Origin: CAXYVX01 sp964292495
GTDB taxonomy: Bacteria > Patescibacteriota > Saccharimonadia > Saccharimonadales > Saccharimonadaceae
Length of the DNA stretch: 18,074 bases
Assembly: GCA_964292495.1 (NCBI GenBank)
Contig: CAXYVX010000016.1
Location: 1-18,074, forward strand
Direction: 5' to 3'
Part shown: positions 7,241 through 13,868 of the stretch, piece by piece
How positions within the stretch are numbered: position 1 is the first letter of the stretch
Layout: the number at the start of each line of letters is the position of its first letter
Position numbers and translations under genes: made by a program
Notes under the pieces: generated by a model
Seen by the model: only the letters and a program-made list of their open reading frames with translations
Databases searched by the model: none
What the model was told of the DNA's origin: nothing

Positions 7241-7594
7241 ATGAGCAAATCTTTGAATTACGAAATTACCGGGACAAACTTTAAACTGAGCGAAGCGAAC
7301 AGGGGTTATGTTTCGCGAAAGATTGAAAAACTTATTGATTACATTCCGAAAAAAGTTCGCGAAAGTGCGCGCGCTGAGGTCCGCGTGGAAGAATTGGACA
7401 CGAAAACTCCGGAGAAATTTGGCGTAAATATTCTTTTATCTCTGCCGGGCAAGGAACTGATCGCGAAAGAAGCTGGGCAGGATCCGCAGAGCGCAGTTGA
7501 TTTGGCAGAAGTGAAAATTCGCGGACAATTACGCAAATACAAGACCGAAAATAGCGTGATTCGTCGCATTAGAAAATTCGCGAAACGCGGCTAA
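7241..7594 (+). CDS. hpf: Ribosome hibernation factor, short HPF/RaiA type
   Basis: A 117-residue protein of the S30AE (HPF/YfiA/RaiA) family, which binds the 30S decoding centre and stores ribosomes in an inactive state under stress. It begins MSKSLNYEITGTNFKLSE, matching the family's first strand and helix. The helix with KIEKL and basic residues, and the segment DPQSAVDLAEVKIRGQLRKY matching the family's AIDLA...L..QL.KYK region, are clear. The basic tail RRIRKFAKRG suits 16S rRNA binding. The C-terminal dimerisation domain of long HPF is absent, so it should act without the direct HPF-HPF 100S dimer of Gram-positives. AAAGGA precedes the ATG. It lies two genes before rel. Confidence 0.9.
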   Translation: MSKSLNYEITGTNFKLSEANRGYVSRKIEKLIDYIPKKVRESARAEVRVEELDTKTPEKFGVNILLSLPGKELIAKEAGQDPQSAVDLAEVKIRGQLRKYKTENSVIRRIRKFAKRG

Positions 7595-7609
7595 AATCAG
7601 CGAAAATGC

Positions 7610-7638
7610 TTGCGCTTAAACGAAATATTTGTTAAGAT
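7610..7638 (+). promoter_or_regulatory. Promoter of the acidic protein gene
   Basis: TTGCGC (7610-7615), 17-base spacer, TAAGAT (7633-7638). Begins 15 bases after the hpf stop, so the next gene need not be co-transcribed with hpf. Confidence 0.6.
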
Positions 7639-7670
7639 TGCACTAGATTTTAATGAAAGGTGGGCAAATA

Positions 7671-8528
7671 ATGGACATTCCGGCGCCGTCAGAAAATGAC
7701 GCTACAACAGAGGCAGCAATAAACATTCCAGAGCAGGAAAACGCTATTCTTGGCGATCCTTTGGCTGGGATGGATATTGATAATATCGTTCCTGGAACTG
7801 GTGGAACGCAGAAAATTGTTGCTAATGACACGATTGACACTTCAGATGATTCTATTGTTGGTGATCTTGAAAAAATTCGCCGAAGGAAAAAGATTGAGCC
7901 GGCTTTTGATCCGCTCGCCGCATTTTCTGCGCCAAATCTTGGGCTGCCCACAGAACCAGAAGCTCCAAAAGAGGAAGAAAAAACCGCTGAAGCAACGGAC
8001 GATTTGCAGAATTTGGCGATTGAAAATATGCCGATCGTAGAGGAAAAACCTGCTGAAAACGACCCAGAAAAAGACGTTTTTATCAAGACTTACACCGAAG
8101 AATTTGACCAAACTTTACGCAGAGCAACAGAAGCTGCGTCAAAAATTCTGCGCGCCATTGATGATACAATTCGCGAACATTTGCCGGAAATTTCGATTCC
8201 ACGAGAAGCTGACGAGTTCATTAAAGAACCGCCGACAAACCACAAAGTCAGCCAGTTTAACAGCGCTCAGGACATCATAAAAACCATAATGACGAAAGCG
8301 AACGAGGCGAAATCTCAGTCAACCGCCGCCGCCGAGGAAGCCGCGAAAGTTTACGACGAAGTCCAGAATTTCAAAAAGCAAACAGAGGAACAAATCGACG
8401 ATTTGACCAAAGATATGGATTTGGATGAACTTAAAAAGCTTGCGGATGAAGAGGAAAAAACGCATTCTGGTGATTTCGCGAAGGAAAAGTCAGACTCGGA
8501 CGAATCGGATTCAGGCGAAGAATATTAA
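7671..8528 (+). CDS. Acidic, low-complexity coiled-coil protein of unknown function
   Basis: A 285-residue protein. The ATG at 7671 is preferred over ATG 7653, because AAAGGTGG (7656-7663) lies between them and seven bases before 7671. Residues 1-125 are Pro, Glu, Asp and Ala-rich and probably disordered. A short basic patch, KIRRRKKIE, lies near residue 70. Residues about 140-250 are helical and charged with heptad-like spacing (EAKSQSTAAAEEAAKVYDE), suggesting a coiled coil. The tail is Ser, Asp and Glu-rich (SDSDESDSGEEY). There is no signal peptide or membrane segment, so it is probably cytosolic. I do not recognise a family. The position between hpf and rel hints at a stress or ribosome-linked role, but it has its own promoter and terminator, so the link is weak. 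Confidence 0.8.
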   Translation: MDIPAPSENDATTEAAINIPEQENAILGDPLAGMDIDNIVPGTGGTQKIVANDTIDTSDDSIVGDLEKIRRRKKIEPAFDPLAAFSAPNLGLPTEPEAPKEEEKTAEATDDLQNLAIENMPIVEEKPAENDPEKDVFIKTYTEEFDQTLRRATEAASKILRAIDDTIREHLPEISIPREADEFIKEPPTNHKVSQFNSAQDIIKTIMTKANEAKSQSTAAAEEAAKVYDEVQNFKKQTEEQIDDLTKDMDLDELKKLADEEEKTHSGDFAKEKSDSDESDSGEEY

Positions 8529-8542
8529 ATTCCGCAAAAACG

Positions 8543-8570
8543 AAAATCGCGAATAACGTTCGCGATTTTT
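8543..8570 (+). terminator. Terminator built from two TCGCGA palindromes
   Basis: AAAATCGCGAA (8543-8553) pairs perfectly over 11 bp with TTCGCGATTTT (8559-8569) around a five-base loop, with a T-run closing the 3' arm. It ends the acidic protein gene. Confidence 0.8.
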
Positions 8571-8624
8571 ATATTTTGAGCGCAAATAAACGCGAAAAGC
8601 TCTTCCGTTTTTCGCGAAAAAGCG

Positions 8625-8630
8625 TATAAT
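8625..8630 (+). promoter_or_regulatory. -10 box of rel
   Basis: Perfect TATAAT, with ATG 8642 eleven bases further on. No good -35 and no Shine-Dalgarno. The mRNA should have at most about five leader bases. Confidence 0.55.
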
Positions 8631-8641
8631 TGTAGATCAAT

Positions 8642-10180
8642 ATGACATATGATCGTGAAAATTTCCTGAAAATGGCTCGCGAAAAATTCCCAGATGAGCG
8701 GGACTTCGCGAGGGTTCAGGACGCGCTGGAATATGCAACAGGAAAACACGCTGGCGTGGTTCGCCTCTCTGGCGAGCCATACATCATCCACCCAATTTAT
8801 GTCGCCACACTCTTGCTTGAATGGGGAATGGACCGAGACACGGTGATCGCGGGACTGCTCCACGACGTAGTTGAAGATACAGACACAACAGCGGAAGAAG
8901 TTGGCGCAAAATTTGGTGACGATGTGGCATTACTGGTCGACGGCGTGACAAAAGTTGGTCAAGCGCGCGCCGGTCGCGAAGATGTCAGCAAATATTTGCC
9001 GGAAACAAAAGATACGCTGATGAAATTATTGGTTGCAACAGGGAGCGACGTGCGGGTTTTAATCGTGAAGCTTGCGGATAGAATCCATAATTTGCGAACA
9101 CTTGAATTCCAATCCACAGAGAAACAAAAGAAGAAATCTCGCGAAAGTTTGGAGGTTTTTGGACCGCTGGCGGACCGCTTGAACATGGGGCGAGTCAAAA
9201 CGGAAATTGAAGATACGAGTTTTCATTATCTTGAGCCGGTCAGATATGAATATCTGAAACACGAGCTGGAAACGCGCGTGGGAAATTCGCGAAAAGAGCT
9301 GGATAAAGTTGAAAATAAAATTCGTGAAAAACTGGCGGAAGAGAAAATTGACGGCGAGATTTCTGGGCGCATGAAATCGGTTTATTCGCTACACAAAAAA
9401 CTTGGCAAAAAAGATTCCATTGACGACATCCATGATTTGATCGCGCTGCGCGTGATTGTTGACGACATGGCGAGTTGCTATCTAGTTTTAGGCGTGATCC
9501 ACGAGCTGTACGAACCGCTGCCAGGGCGCATCAAAGATTACATTTCCAGGCCAAAAAGCAACGGCTATCAGAGCTTACACACCACTGTTATCACGCCTGA
9601 CGGACAAATCGTTGAATTTCAAATCCGCACACATCAAATGCATGATTTCGCGGAATACGGTCTCGCGGCGCACTTTCATTACGACGCGAACAAATCGAGC
9701 GAGCGCTACAAAAAAGGCGCAGTTGAAGCTCTGCCGGAGAATTTGCGCTGGGTTTTGGACCTTCAAGACGCCGCCACAAAACTGCGTAGCGGAGAAGAAG
9801 TTGATTTTGACGCGCTAAAACTAAATCTTTTTTCAGACAGAATTTTCGTTTACACGCCGCGCGGGGACATTTTTGACATGCCATCAGGGGCTTTACCGCT
9901 TGATTTCGCTTATCGTGTGCACTCAGAACTCGGGAAAACCGCCACCGCTTTTCGCATTAATGGGAAAATCGCGAAGTTTGACACGCCACTGAAATCCGGC
10001 GATATTGTGGAAATTATTTCGCGAAAAAACCAAGCTCCAAAAGCTGACTGGTTGGCGAAAGTCGGCACAAATCACGCGCGCGCAAAGATCCGCAGCCAAC
10101 TCCGCGCCGCCGGAATTGCCACCGCAAAAAGAAACAATCCGCAGAAAAAATCTCGCTCAAACCGAAACGCTGAAAAATAA
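8642..10180 (+). CDS. rel: Bifunctional (p)ppGpp synthetase/hydrolase, truncated after the TGS domain
   Basis: Makes and degrades the alarmone (p)ppGpp, controlling the stringent response. 512 residues, against roughly 730-750 for full-length Rel. The HD hydrolase domain (about 20-170) has His50, His74-Asp75 and Glu78-Asp79, plus the KLADRIHNLRT motif, so hydrolysis looks intact. The synthetase domain (about 220-360) has GRMKSVYS, the NGYQSLHT loop and FQIRTHQMHDFAEYG. Its charged motif at 296-299 is RIKD, the RxKD form of bifunctional Rel/SpoT rather than the ExDD of RelA. TGS lies at about 393-456. The protein ends about 55 residues later in a basic tail, so the zinc-finger and ACT/RRM domains are missing. 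Those domains contact the ribosome in known Rel enzymes, so sensing may differ here. Predicted leaderless. Confidence 0.95.
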   Translation: MTYDRENFLKMAREKFPDERDFARVQDALEYATGKHAGVVRLSGEPYIIHPIYVATLLLEWGMDRDTVIAGLLHDVVEDTDTTAEEVGAKFGDDVALLVDGVTKVGQARAGREDVSKYLPETKDTLMKLLVATGSDVRVLIVKLADRIHNLRTLEFQSTEKQKKKSRESLEVFGPLADRLNMGRVKTEIEDTSFHYLEPVRYEYLKHELETRVGNSRKELDKVENKIREKLAEEKIDGEISGRMKSVYSLHKKLGKKDSIDDIHDLIALRVIVDDMASCYLVLGVIHELYEPLPGRIKDYISRPKSNGYQSLHTTVITPDGQIVEFQIRTHQMHDFAEYGLAAHFHYDANKSSERYKKGAVEALPENLRWVLDLQDAATKLRSGEEVDFDALKLNLFSDRIFVYTPRGDIFDMPSGALPLDFAYRVHSELGKTATAFRINGKIAKFDTPLKSGDIVEIISRKNQAPKADWLAKVGTNHARAKIRSQLRAAGIATAKRNNPQKKSRSNRNAEK

Positions 10181-10190
10181 TTTCGCGAAT

Positions 10191-10240
10191 TCAAGCTTGA
10201 TTTTCCGTCCGTAAAAAAGTAGAATGGAAACATAAGCTTA
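10191..10240. repeat. Paired AAGCTT palindromes around the gap promoter
   Basis: TCAAGCTTGA (10191-10200) overlaps the -35 box. TAAGCTTA (10233-10240) lies just after the expected transcript start. Their centres are 41 bp apart, close to four helical turns. They could be a paired operator, but AAGCTT occurs about ten times in the window, so chance is possible. Confidence 0.3.
10197..10225 (+). promoter_or_regulatory. Promoter of gap
   Basis: TTGATT (10197-10202), 17-base spacer, TAGAAT (10220-10225). Expected start near 10232, leaving a leader of about 38 bases. Confidence 0.72.
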
Positions 10241-10270
10241 ATTCGCGTTTTTCGCGAGAAAGGATAAAAA

Positions 10271-11275
10271 ATGACGAAAAAACTCGCAATCAACGGGTTC
10301 GGCCGGATTGGCCGCAATGCATTTAAGATCGCCTACGAACGCGATGATGTGGAAATTGTCGCAATCAACGACCTTGTAACACCAGAAGCTCTGGCGCATT
10401 TGCTGAAATATGATTCCACTTACGGAATTTGGGATCACGAAATTTCGCACGACGACGACGGGCTGAATGTGGACGGCAAGCACTTCAAAGTGACCGCTGT
10501 TCGCGATCCGAAAGAATTGCCTTGGGGCGAACTTGGTGTGGACGCTGTGATTGAATCCACTGGATTTTTTGTGGATCCTGCAAAAGCTCGCGCACACATT
10601 GAGGCGGGCGCAAAACGCGTGGTTCTCTCAGCACCAGCCAAAGGCGAAGGCGCGAAAACCATCGTGCTCGGCGTCAACGACGGCGAACTCAGCGCAGAAT
10701 ATGAAATTTTCAGCAACGCCAGCTGTACCACAAACTGTATCGCGCCGGCCATGAAAGTTTTGGAAGATACATTCGGCGTCAAAAAAGCCTTCATGAACAC
10801 CACGCACAGCTACACTTCAGACCAGCGCTTGCTCGATTCGCCACACTCCGACGAACGCCGCATGCGTAGCGCCGCAACCAACATCATCCCGACCAGTACC
10901 GGCGCATCGATCGCTGCAACTGAGGTGATTCCGTCGCTGAAAGGTAAATTTGGCGGTTCGTCGCTCCGCGTGCCGACACCGGTGGTTTCCATTGCGGACA
11001 TGACCGTTTTATTGGCTCGTCCAACCACCAAGGAAGAAATCAACGACGCGTTCCGCAAAGCCGCCAAAGAACCATATTTTCAGGGAATTCTTGACGCGAC
11101 CGACGAAAAACTCGTCAGCAGCGATTTCATTGGAAATCCACATTCGTCGACTGTTGACCTTGATTCCACCTCTGTTGTTGACGGAGATTTGATCAACGTT
11201 GTCAGCTGGTACGACAACGAATGGGGCTATTCCAACCGCTTGGTTGAACTGACCGCAGACGTCGCGAAACTGTAA
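10271..11275 (+). CDS. gap: Glyceraldehyde-3-phosphate dehydrogenase, type I
   Basis: Glycolytic enzyme that converts glyceraldehyde 3-phosphate, NAD+ and phosphate to 1,3-bisphosphoglycerate in the cytosol. 334 residues, the normal length. The Rossmann signature NGFGRIGR is at 8-15 and Asp34 follows in AINDL, consistent with NAD+ use. The catalytic motif SNASCTTNC contains Cys152, with its partner His179 in TTHSYTSDQ. The C-terminal WYDNEWGYSNR is the usual family ending. AAAGGA lies seven to eight bases before the ATG. It is a single gene with its own promoter and terminator. No pgk or tpi is adjacent. Only two TCGCGA motifs occur in it, probably because its protein sequence is tightly conserved. 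Confidence 0.98.
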   Translation: MTKKLAINGFGRIGRNAFKIAYERDDVEIVAINDLVTPEALAHLLKYDSTYGIWDHEISHDDDGLNVDGKHFKVTAVRDPKELPWGELGVDAVIESTGFFVDPAKARAHIEAGAKRVVLSAPAKGEGAKTIVLGVNDGELSAEYEIFSNASCTTNCIAPAMKVLEDTFGVKKAFMNTTHSYTSDQRLLDSPHSDERRMRSAATNIIPTSTGASIAATEVIPSLKGKFGGSSLRVPTPVVSIADMTVLLARPTTKEEINDAFRKAAKEPYFQGILDATDEKLVSSDFIGNPHSSTVDLDSTSVVDGDLINVVSWYDNEWGYSNRLVELTADVAKL

Positions 11276-11290
11276 AAATTCGCGAAAAAG

Positions 11291-11317
11291 AAACGCGCCG
11301 TAAAAAGCGCGTTTTTT
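11291..11317 (+). terminator. Terminator of gap
   Basis: AAACGCGC (11291-11298) pairs with GCGCGTTT (11307-11314) around an eight-base loop, followed by a T-run to 11317. Confidence 0.85.
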
Positions 11318-11322
11318 AATTG

Positions 11323-11358
11323 AAAAAACTCGTCTCAACATTGCTGTTAAAACGAGTT
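11323..11358 (-). terminator. Terminator of the 11371-11763 gene
   Basis: AACTCGT (11327-11333) pairs with ACGAGTT (11352-11358). On the minus strand TTTTTC follows the hairpin. It lies 12 bases beyond the stop. The loop is 18 bases, longer than usual. Confidence 0.65.
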
Positions 11359-11370
11359 ATTTGAAATGTA

Positions 11371-11763
11371 CTATTTGCTCAGATAATTCTGAGCAAATTC
11401 TGCAACTTTTTGGTAGTTCGGATTAGCCGCATCAATTGCAACGGTCAAACCGCAGCCAGAAGCATTATCTGTCTTCCACCCCTTTAATTTAATTAAATAA
11501 ACTAACGAGATCTTCTCGAGACGCGACACTGCTAATTCTGTCCCGTGTGTGCCATCACCAGTCACTGATCTACCGTATCGCGCAACTGGAACATCTGTAA
11601 ATGCTTCAATTGACTCGATCGCTTGATCTGAGATCTCCCACGGTGAACAAGTGGGGGCAAGCGGTTTGTGGCATACCACAACACCTTTATCTGTTTTATG
11701 AAGCGTAAAGGTATCTGGCCCAAACTGCTGTGTTAATTTTAAATTTTCTGTCGTATCTTTCAT
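11371..11763 (-). CDS. Hypothetical protein, 130 residues
   Basis: Minus-strand gene convergent with gap and divergent from rpiB. AAGGAGGT, a perfect Shine-Dalgarno, lies seven bases before the ATG at 11763. A good promoter is at 11847-11819 and a terminator follows the TAG stop. The protein has no signal peptide or membrane segment. It carries three cysteines, in VVCHKP, PTCSPW and SGCGLT, spaced along the chain. The sequence reads as a compact soluble domain ending AEFAQNYLSK. I recognise no family. It contains no TCGCGA motif and uses a stronger Shine-Dalgarno than the housekeeping genes, which would fit lineage-specific or recently gained DNA. Existence as a gene is well supported; function is unknown. 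Confidence 0.75.
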   Translation of the reverse strand: MKDTTENLKLTQQFGPDTFTLHKTDKGVVVCHKPLAPTCSPWEISDQAIESIEAFTDVPVARYGRSVTGDGTHGTELAVSRLEKISLVYLIKLKGWKTDNASGCGLTVAIDAANPNYQKVAEFAQNYLSK

Positions 11764-11818
11764 GATTACGACCTCCTTTTTAATTTTTTAGTACTTTCTC
11801 GCGGAAAATACTTTCCAT

Positions 11819-11847
11819 ATACTATCACATTTTCCAACATTATGCAA
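11819..11847 (-). promoter_or_regulatory. Promoter of the 11371-11763 gene
   Basis: On the minus strand: TTGCAT (11847-11842), 17-base spacer ending in TGA, then TAGTAT (11824-11819), so an extended -10. Leader of about 50 bases. Confidence 0.65.
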
Positions 11848-11878
11848 GTTTCTGATTTTTCGCGAATTTCAGCACATA

Positions 11879-11887
11879 TGTTATAAT
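11879..11887 (+). promoter_or_regulatory. Extended -10 promoter of rpiB
   Basis: TGTTATAAT, a perfect extended -10. The ATG at 11895 is eight bases after the last -10 base, at the expected start of transcription. No Shine-Dalgarno, so leaderless is likely. Confidence 0.68.
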
Positions 11888-11894
11888 CATAAGC

Positions 11895-12395
11895 ATGAAA
11901 ATTTATCTTGGTTCAGACCATCAGGGCTTTGCGCTCAAAGGGAAAGTGGCGGCATATCTCGCGAAAAGGAGCATTGATTTTGAGGATATTAGCGGAAAAA
12001 CTTTGGATCCACAAGACGATTTCCCGCAGTTTGCGGCGGCGGCGGCGCTGAAAGTCATCGGTGATATGAATCATTATTCGCCTGACCCGAAATTTCACAA
12101 AAACCAAACTTCCGGCGAATCTCGAGCAATTTTGATTTGCGGAAGCGGGCAGGGCATGGCGATCGCCGCCAACCGATTCAGCGGAATTCGCGCGATTTTG
12201 GCATTTTCAAAAGACGACGCTTACTGGGGCCGCCACGACGACGACGCAAACATTTTGACCCTCAGCGCAAAACTTTTTGACAATCCGGAAGAAGAAGCCG
12301 TCTGGAAGGATATCATTGACACATTCCTCGGGACGGAATTTGCAGCGGCGCCACGATTCATTCGCCGCAACCGGATGATCGACGAGATTGCGTGA
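11895..12395 (+). CDS. rpiB: Ribose-5-phosphate isomerase B (RpiB/LacAB family)
   Basis: Interconverts ribose 5-phosphate and ribulose 5-phosphate in the pentose phosphate pathway. 166 residues, against about 150 for typical RpiB. The N-terminus MKIYLGSDHQGF carries Asp8-His9. The catalytic loop ILICGSGQGMAIAANR contains Cys82, equivalent to the catalytic Cys of E. coli RpiB. WGRHDDDANIL (His114) matches the family's RHNDANVL phosphate-binding segment. About 14 extra residues rich in Asn, His and Pro (about 57-73) sit just before the catalytic strand. The substrate could also be a related sugar phosphate (LacA/LacB), but the Cys and context favour RpiB. The stop is TGA. The FKBP promoter overlaps its last codons. 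Confidence 0.9.
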   Translation: MKIYLGSDHQGFALKGKVAAYLAKRSIDFEDISGKTLDPQDDFPQFAAAAALKVIGDMNHYSPDPKFHKNQTSGESRAILICGSGQGMAIAANRFSGIRAILAFSKDDAYWGRHDDDANILTLSAKLFDNPEEEAVWKDIIDTFLGTEFAAAPRFIRRNRMIDEIA

Positions 12396-12416
12396 TATTC
12401 GCGAAAAAAGTATAAT
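12388..12416 (+). promoter_or_regulatory. Promoter of the FKBP gene
   Basis: TTGCGT (12388-12393), 17-base spacer, TATAAT (12411-12416). The -35 overlaps the 3' end of rpiB. Leader of about 38 bases. Confidence 0.68.
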
Positions 12417-12460
12417 ATTATAAAAGAGGAAATTCGCGAAACGCGAGGAAAGTGAGAAAA

Positions 12461-13129
12461 ATGGCGGCAAAACGACGATATTCTGAACTGAAAACTACAA
12501 ATGGCCAAAGGATTTTTATCTGGATTATTTTGGCGGCGAGCGTGCTTGGCACGATTACGACTTCGCTGATTATGGTGATTTCAGCGAATGACAAACAGAC
12601 GGTGTCAGCGAACTGCGACGGAACCGCGAAATACACTGGAACAGACGCTTCTAAAATTTCACAACAAAAATACTTGGATCGATATTGCGAGCAGCAAAAA
12701 CAACAGGCACAAGCGCAAACCGAGCGCCAGAAAAATTTGCAACCGCTTGATGGATTCGCGAATGAAGTTGTGGCTTTTGATGCTGAAAACGTGAAGGAAT
12801 TACAAGTTTCCACGCTCAAAGAAGGCGACGGCGCGATCATGAAAGACAGCGACACAATCAGCGCGGACTACACCGGTTGGACGCCCGACGGGAAGATTTT
12901 TGATAGCACCACAATCAAAGGCAGCGATGAAAAAACGACCAATTCTAGCGCAAGTTTCGCACTTAACCAAGTCATTTCCGGCTGGACAAAAGGTCTTTCC
13001 GGGCAAAAAGTTGGCGGAACATATCTGTTGACAATCCCGAGCGACCAAGCTTACGGCAGCCAAGGCACGAGCGGAATCGCGCCGAACACGCCGTTAAAAT
13101 TTGTGGTTCATGTAAATAACATCCAATAA
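12461..13129 (+). CDS. Membrane-anchored FKBP-type peptidyl-prolyl isomerase
   Basis: Catalyses cis-trans isomerisation of Xaa-Pro bonds, here probably on the outer face of the cytoplasmic membrane where it could help fold secreted proteins. 222 residues from ATG 12461, eight bases after GAGGAAAG; the in-frame GTG at 12452 overlaps that Shine-Dalgarno and is not used. Residues 17-41 are a single membrane segment after a basic N-terminus. Residues 42-114 are a Gln, Lys-rich linker with two Cys (52 and 76). The FKBP domain spans about 115-222 and keeps all key pocket residues: Tyr137, Phe147-Asp148, Val171-Ile172, Trp175, Tyr198 and Phe214. The segment VISGWTKGLSGQKVGG is diagnostic. Monocistronic. 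Confidence 0.94.
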   Translation: MAAKRRYSELKTTNGQRIFIWIILAASVLGTITTSLIMVISANDKQTVSANCDGTAKYTGTDASKISQQKYLDRYCEQQKQQAQAQTERQKNLQPLDGFANEVVAFDAENVKELQVSTLKEGDGAIMKDSDTISADYTGWTPDGKIFDSTTIKGSDEKTTNSSASFALNQVISGWTKGLSGQKVGGTYLLTIPSDQAYGSQGTSGIAPNTPLKFVVHVNNIQ

Positions 13130-13152
13130 GCAAACAAAACTAATTTCAACCA

Positions 13153-13176
13153 AACGCCAGTAAAAACGCTGGCGTT
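13153..13176 (+). terminator. Probable terminator of the FKBP gene
   Basis: AACGCCAG (13153-13160) pairs with CTGGCGTT (13169-13176). The following T-run is poor (TTATTGG), so termination may be partial. Confidence 0.55.
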
Positions 13177-13189
13177 TATTGGTTATATT

Positions 13190-13198
13190 TGATAAACT
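13190..13198 (+). promoter_or_regulatory. Extended -10 promoter of the structured RNA
   Basis: TGATAAACT is an extended -10. The expected start, about 13204-13205, is exactly where the 5' arm of the RNA's closing helix begins. No good -35. Confidence 0.4.
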
Positions 13199-13203
13199 AA
13201 AAG

Positions 13204-13324
13204 GGTCTTATTTTATCACAACGCATTTTTGCGATCCCGAGTGGAATTACAGCTTGGACATCGCGTAAACAATGAGTTTCACTCGGTTGTGAATGGAAAT
13301 AAGACACCTCGCGGTGTCCTTTTT
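13204..13324 (+). ncRNA. Structured RNA with intrinsic terminator; candidate attenuator or riboswitch
   Basis: About 120 bases with dense internal pairing, upstream of the small membrane-anchored protein gene. Closing helix: GTCTTATTT (13205-13213) with AAATAAGAC (13297-13305), 9 bp. Second helix: TCACAAC (13216-13222) with GTTGTGA (13286-13292), 7 bp. Third: CGAGTG (13238-13243) with CACTCG (13280-13285), closing a 36-base loop. A small GCA/TGC hairpin with a TTTT loop sits at 13223-13232. The terminator GACACC/GGTGTC (13303-13318) with a T-run ends it and shares three bases with the closing helix. Loop bases 13256-13265 (GGACATCGCG) can pair with 13310-13319 (CGCGGTGTCC) over 10 bp with one G-U, which would break the terminator. 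It matches no riboswitch class that I know. It could also be a free small RNA. Confidence 0.55.
13303..13324 (+). terminator. Intrinsic terminator ending the structured RNA
   Basis: GACACC (13303-13308), loop TCGC, GGTGTC (13313-13318), then CTTTTT. It lies 52 bases before the next start codon. Confidence 0.8.
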
Positions 13325-13352
13325 GTTAACAAAAACTCCGCGAAATTATTAT
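13323..13352 (+). promoter_or_regulatory. Possible second promoter for the 13377 gene
   Basis: TTGTTA (13323-13328), 18-base spacer, TATTAT (13347-13352). If used, the gene would not depend on read-through of the terminator. This is the main alternative to an attenuator model. Confidence 0.4.
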
Positions 13353-13376
13353 TAATTTCTCAATGAAAGGAGAAAG

Positions 13377-13853
13377 ATGAAAGAAAATACTGACGTAAAA
13401 AAGCCAAAGAAGCCTATCTATAAGCAAATCTGGTTTTGGGTCATTATTGTGGTCATTATTGCTATTAGCGCATCAATAACTACTAGCCAAAAAAAGGATC
13501 AGCCGGATATTAATAGGGATTCTAATTCTTCGGAGCAAAAATCAGATAAGAAGGATGAAAAATCTTCAAAATGGACTCAGGAAATATATGATTCCCTGAC
13601 AGCTTCAACCCTTAAAATGAACGAAGCTACATACAAAATGGAATACACTGGCGGAACACCATACGTAGGGCTTGAAGATAAAGTTGGCAAACCAGACAGC
13701 ACATCATCAAGTTCACTTGGGGGTGGAGATGAAATCATCACAAATAGCTGGACAACGATTGATTGGCTAAACAAAGGAAAATCCACGAGTGTGATCATAC
13801 AATACAACAAAGCTTCTGGACTAATTACAAGCAAAAGTAAAACCGATTTTTAA
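13377..13853 (+). CDS. Small membrane-anchored extracytoplasmic protein
   Basis: 158 residues, with AAAGGAG shortly before the ATG. A Lys-rich N-terminus is followed by one strongly hydrophobic segment (about 19-36, WFWVIIVVIIAISASI), so it is probably an N-in anchored surface protein. Residues 37-63 are a Lys, Asp and Ser-rich linker. The C-terminal part (about 66-158) contains VGLEDKVGKPDST followed by a Trp and alternating strands. This is reminiscent of the DUF3862 or SmpA/OmlA-like (BLIP fold) domains of Gram-positive surface proteins, but I call that only tentatively. It contains no TCGCGA motif and is more AT-rich than its neighbours, so recent acquisition is possible. It lies downstream of the structured RNA and terminator, which may control it. 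Its own possible promoter is at 13323-13352. Confidence 0.8.
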   Translation: MKENTDVKKPKKPIYKQIWFWVIIVVIIAISASITTSQKKDQPDINRDSNSSEQKSDKKDEKSSKWTQEIYDSLTASTLKMNEATYKMEYTGGTPYVGLEDKVGKPDSTSSSSLGGGDEIITNSWTTIDWLNKGKSTSVIIQYNKASGLITSKSKTDF

Positions 13854-13868
13854 GTTGTAGATTCACGA

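Noticed and set aside
13204..13324. T-box leader, SRP RNA, 6S RNA or tmRNA
   Set aside because: No T-box TGGNACCGCG sequence, no SRP GGAAG tetraloop pattern, wrong length for 6S, and no tag-reading frame or tRNA-like ends.
13377..13853. Lipoprotein signal peptide on the 158-residue protein
   Set aside because: The hydrophobic segment is not followed by a lipobox Cys. The protein has no cysteine there, so it is called a simple membrane anchor.
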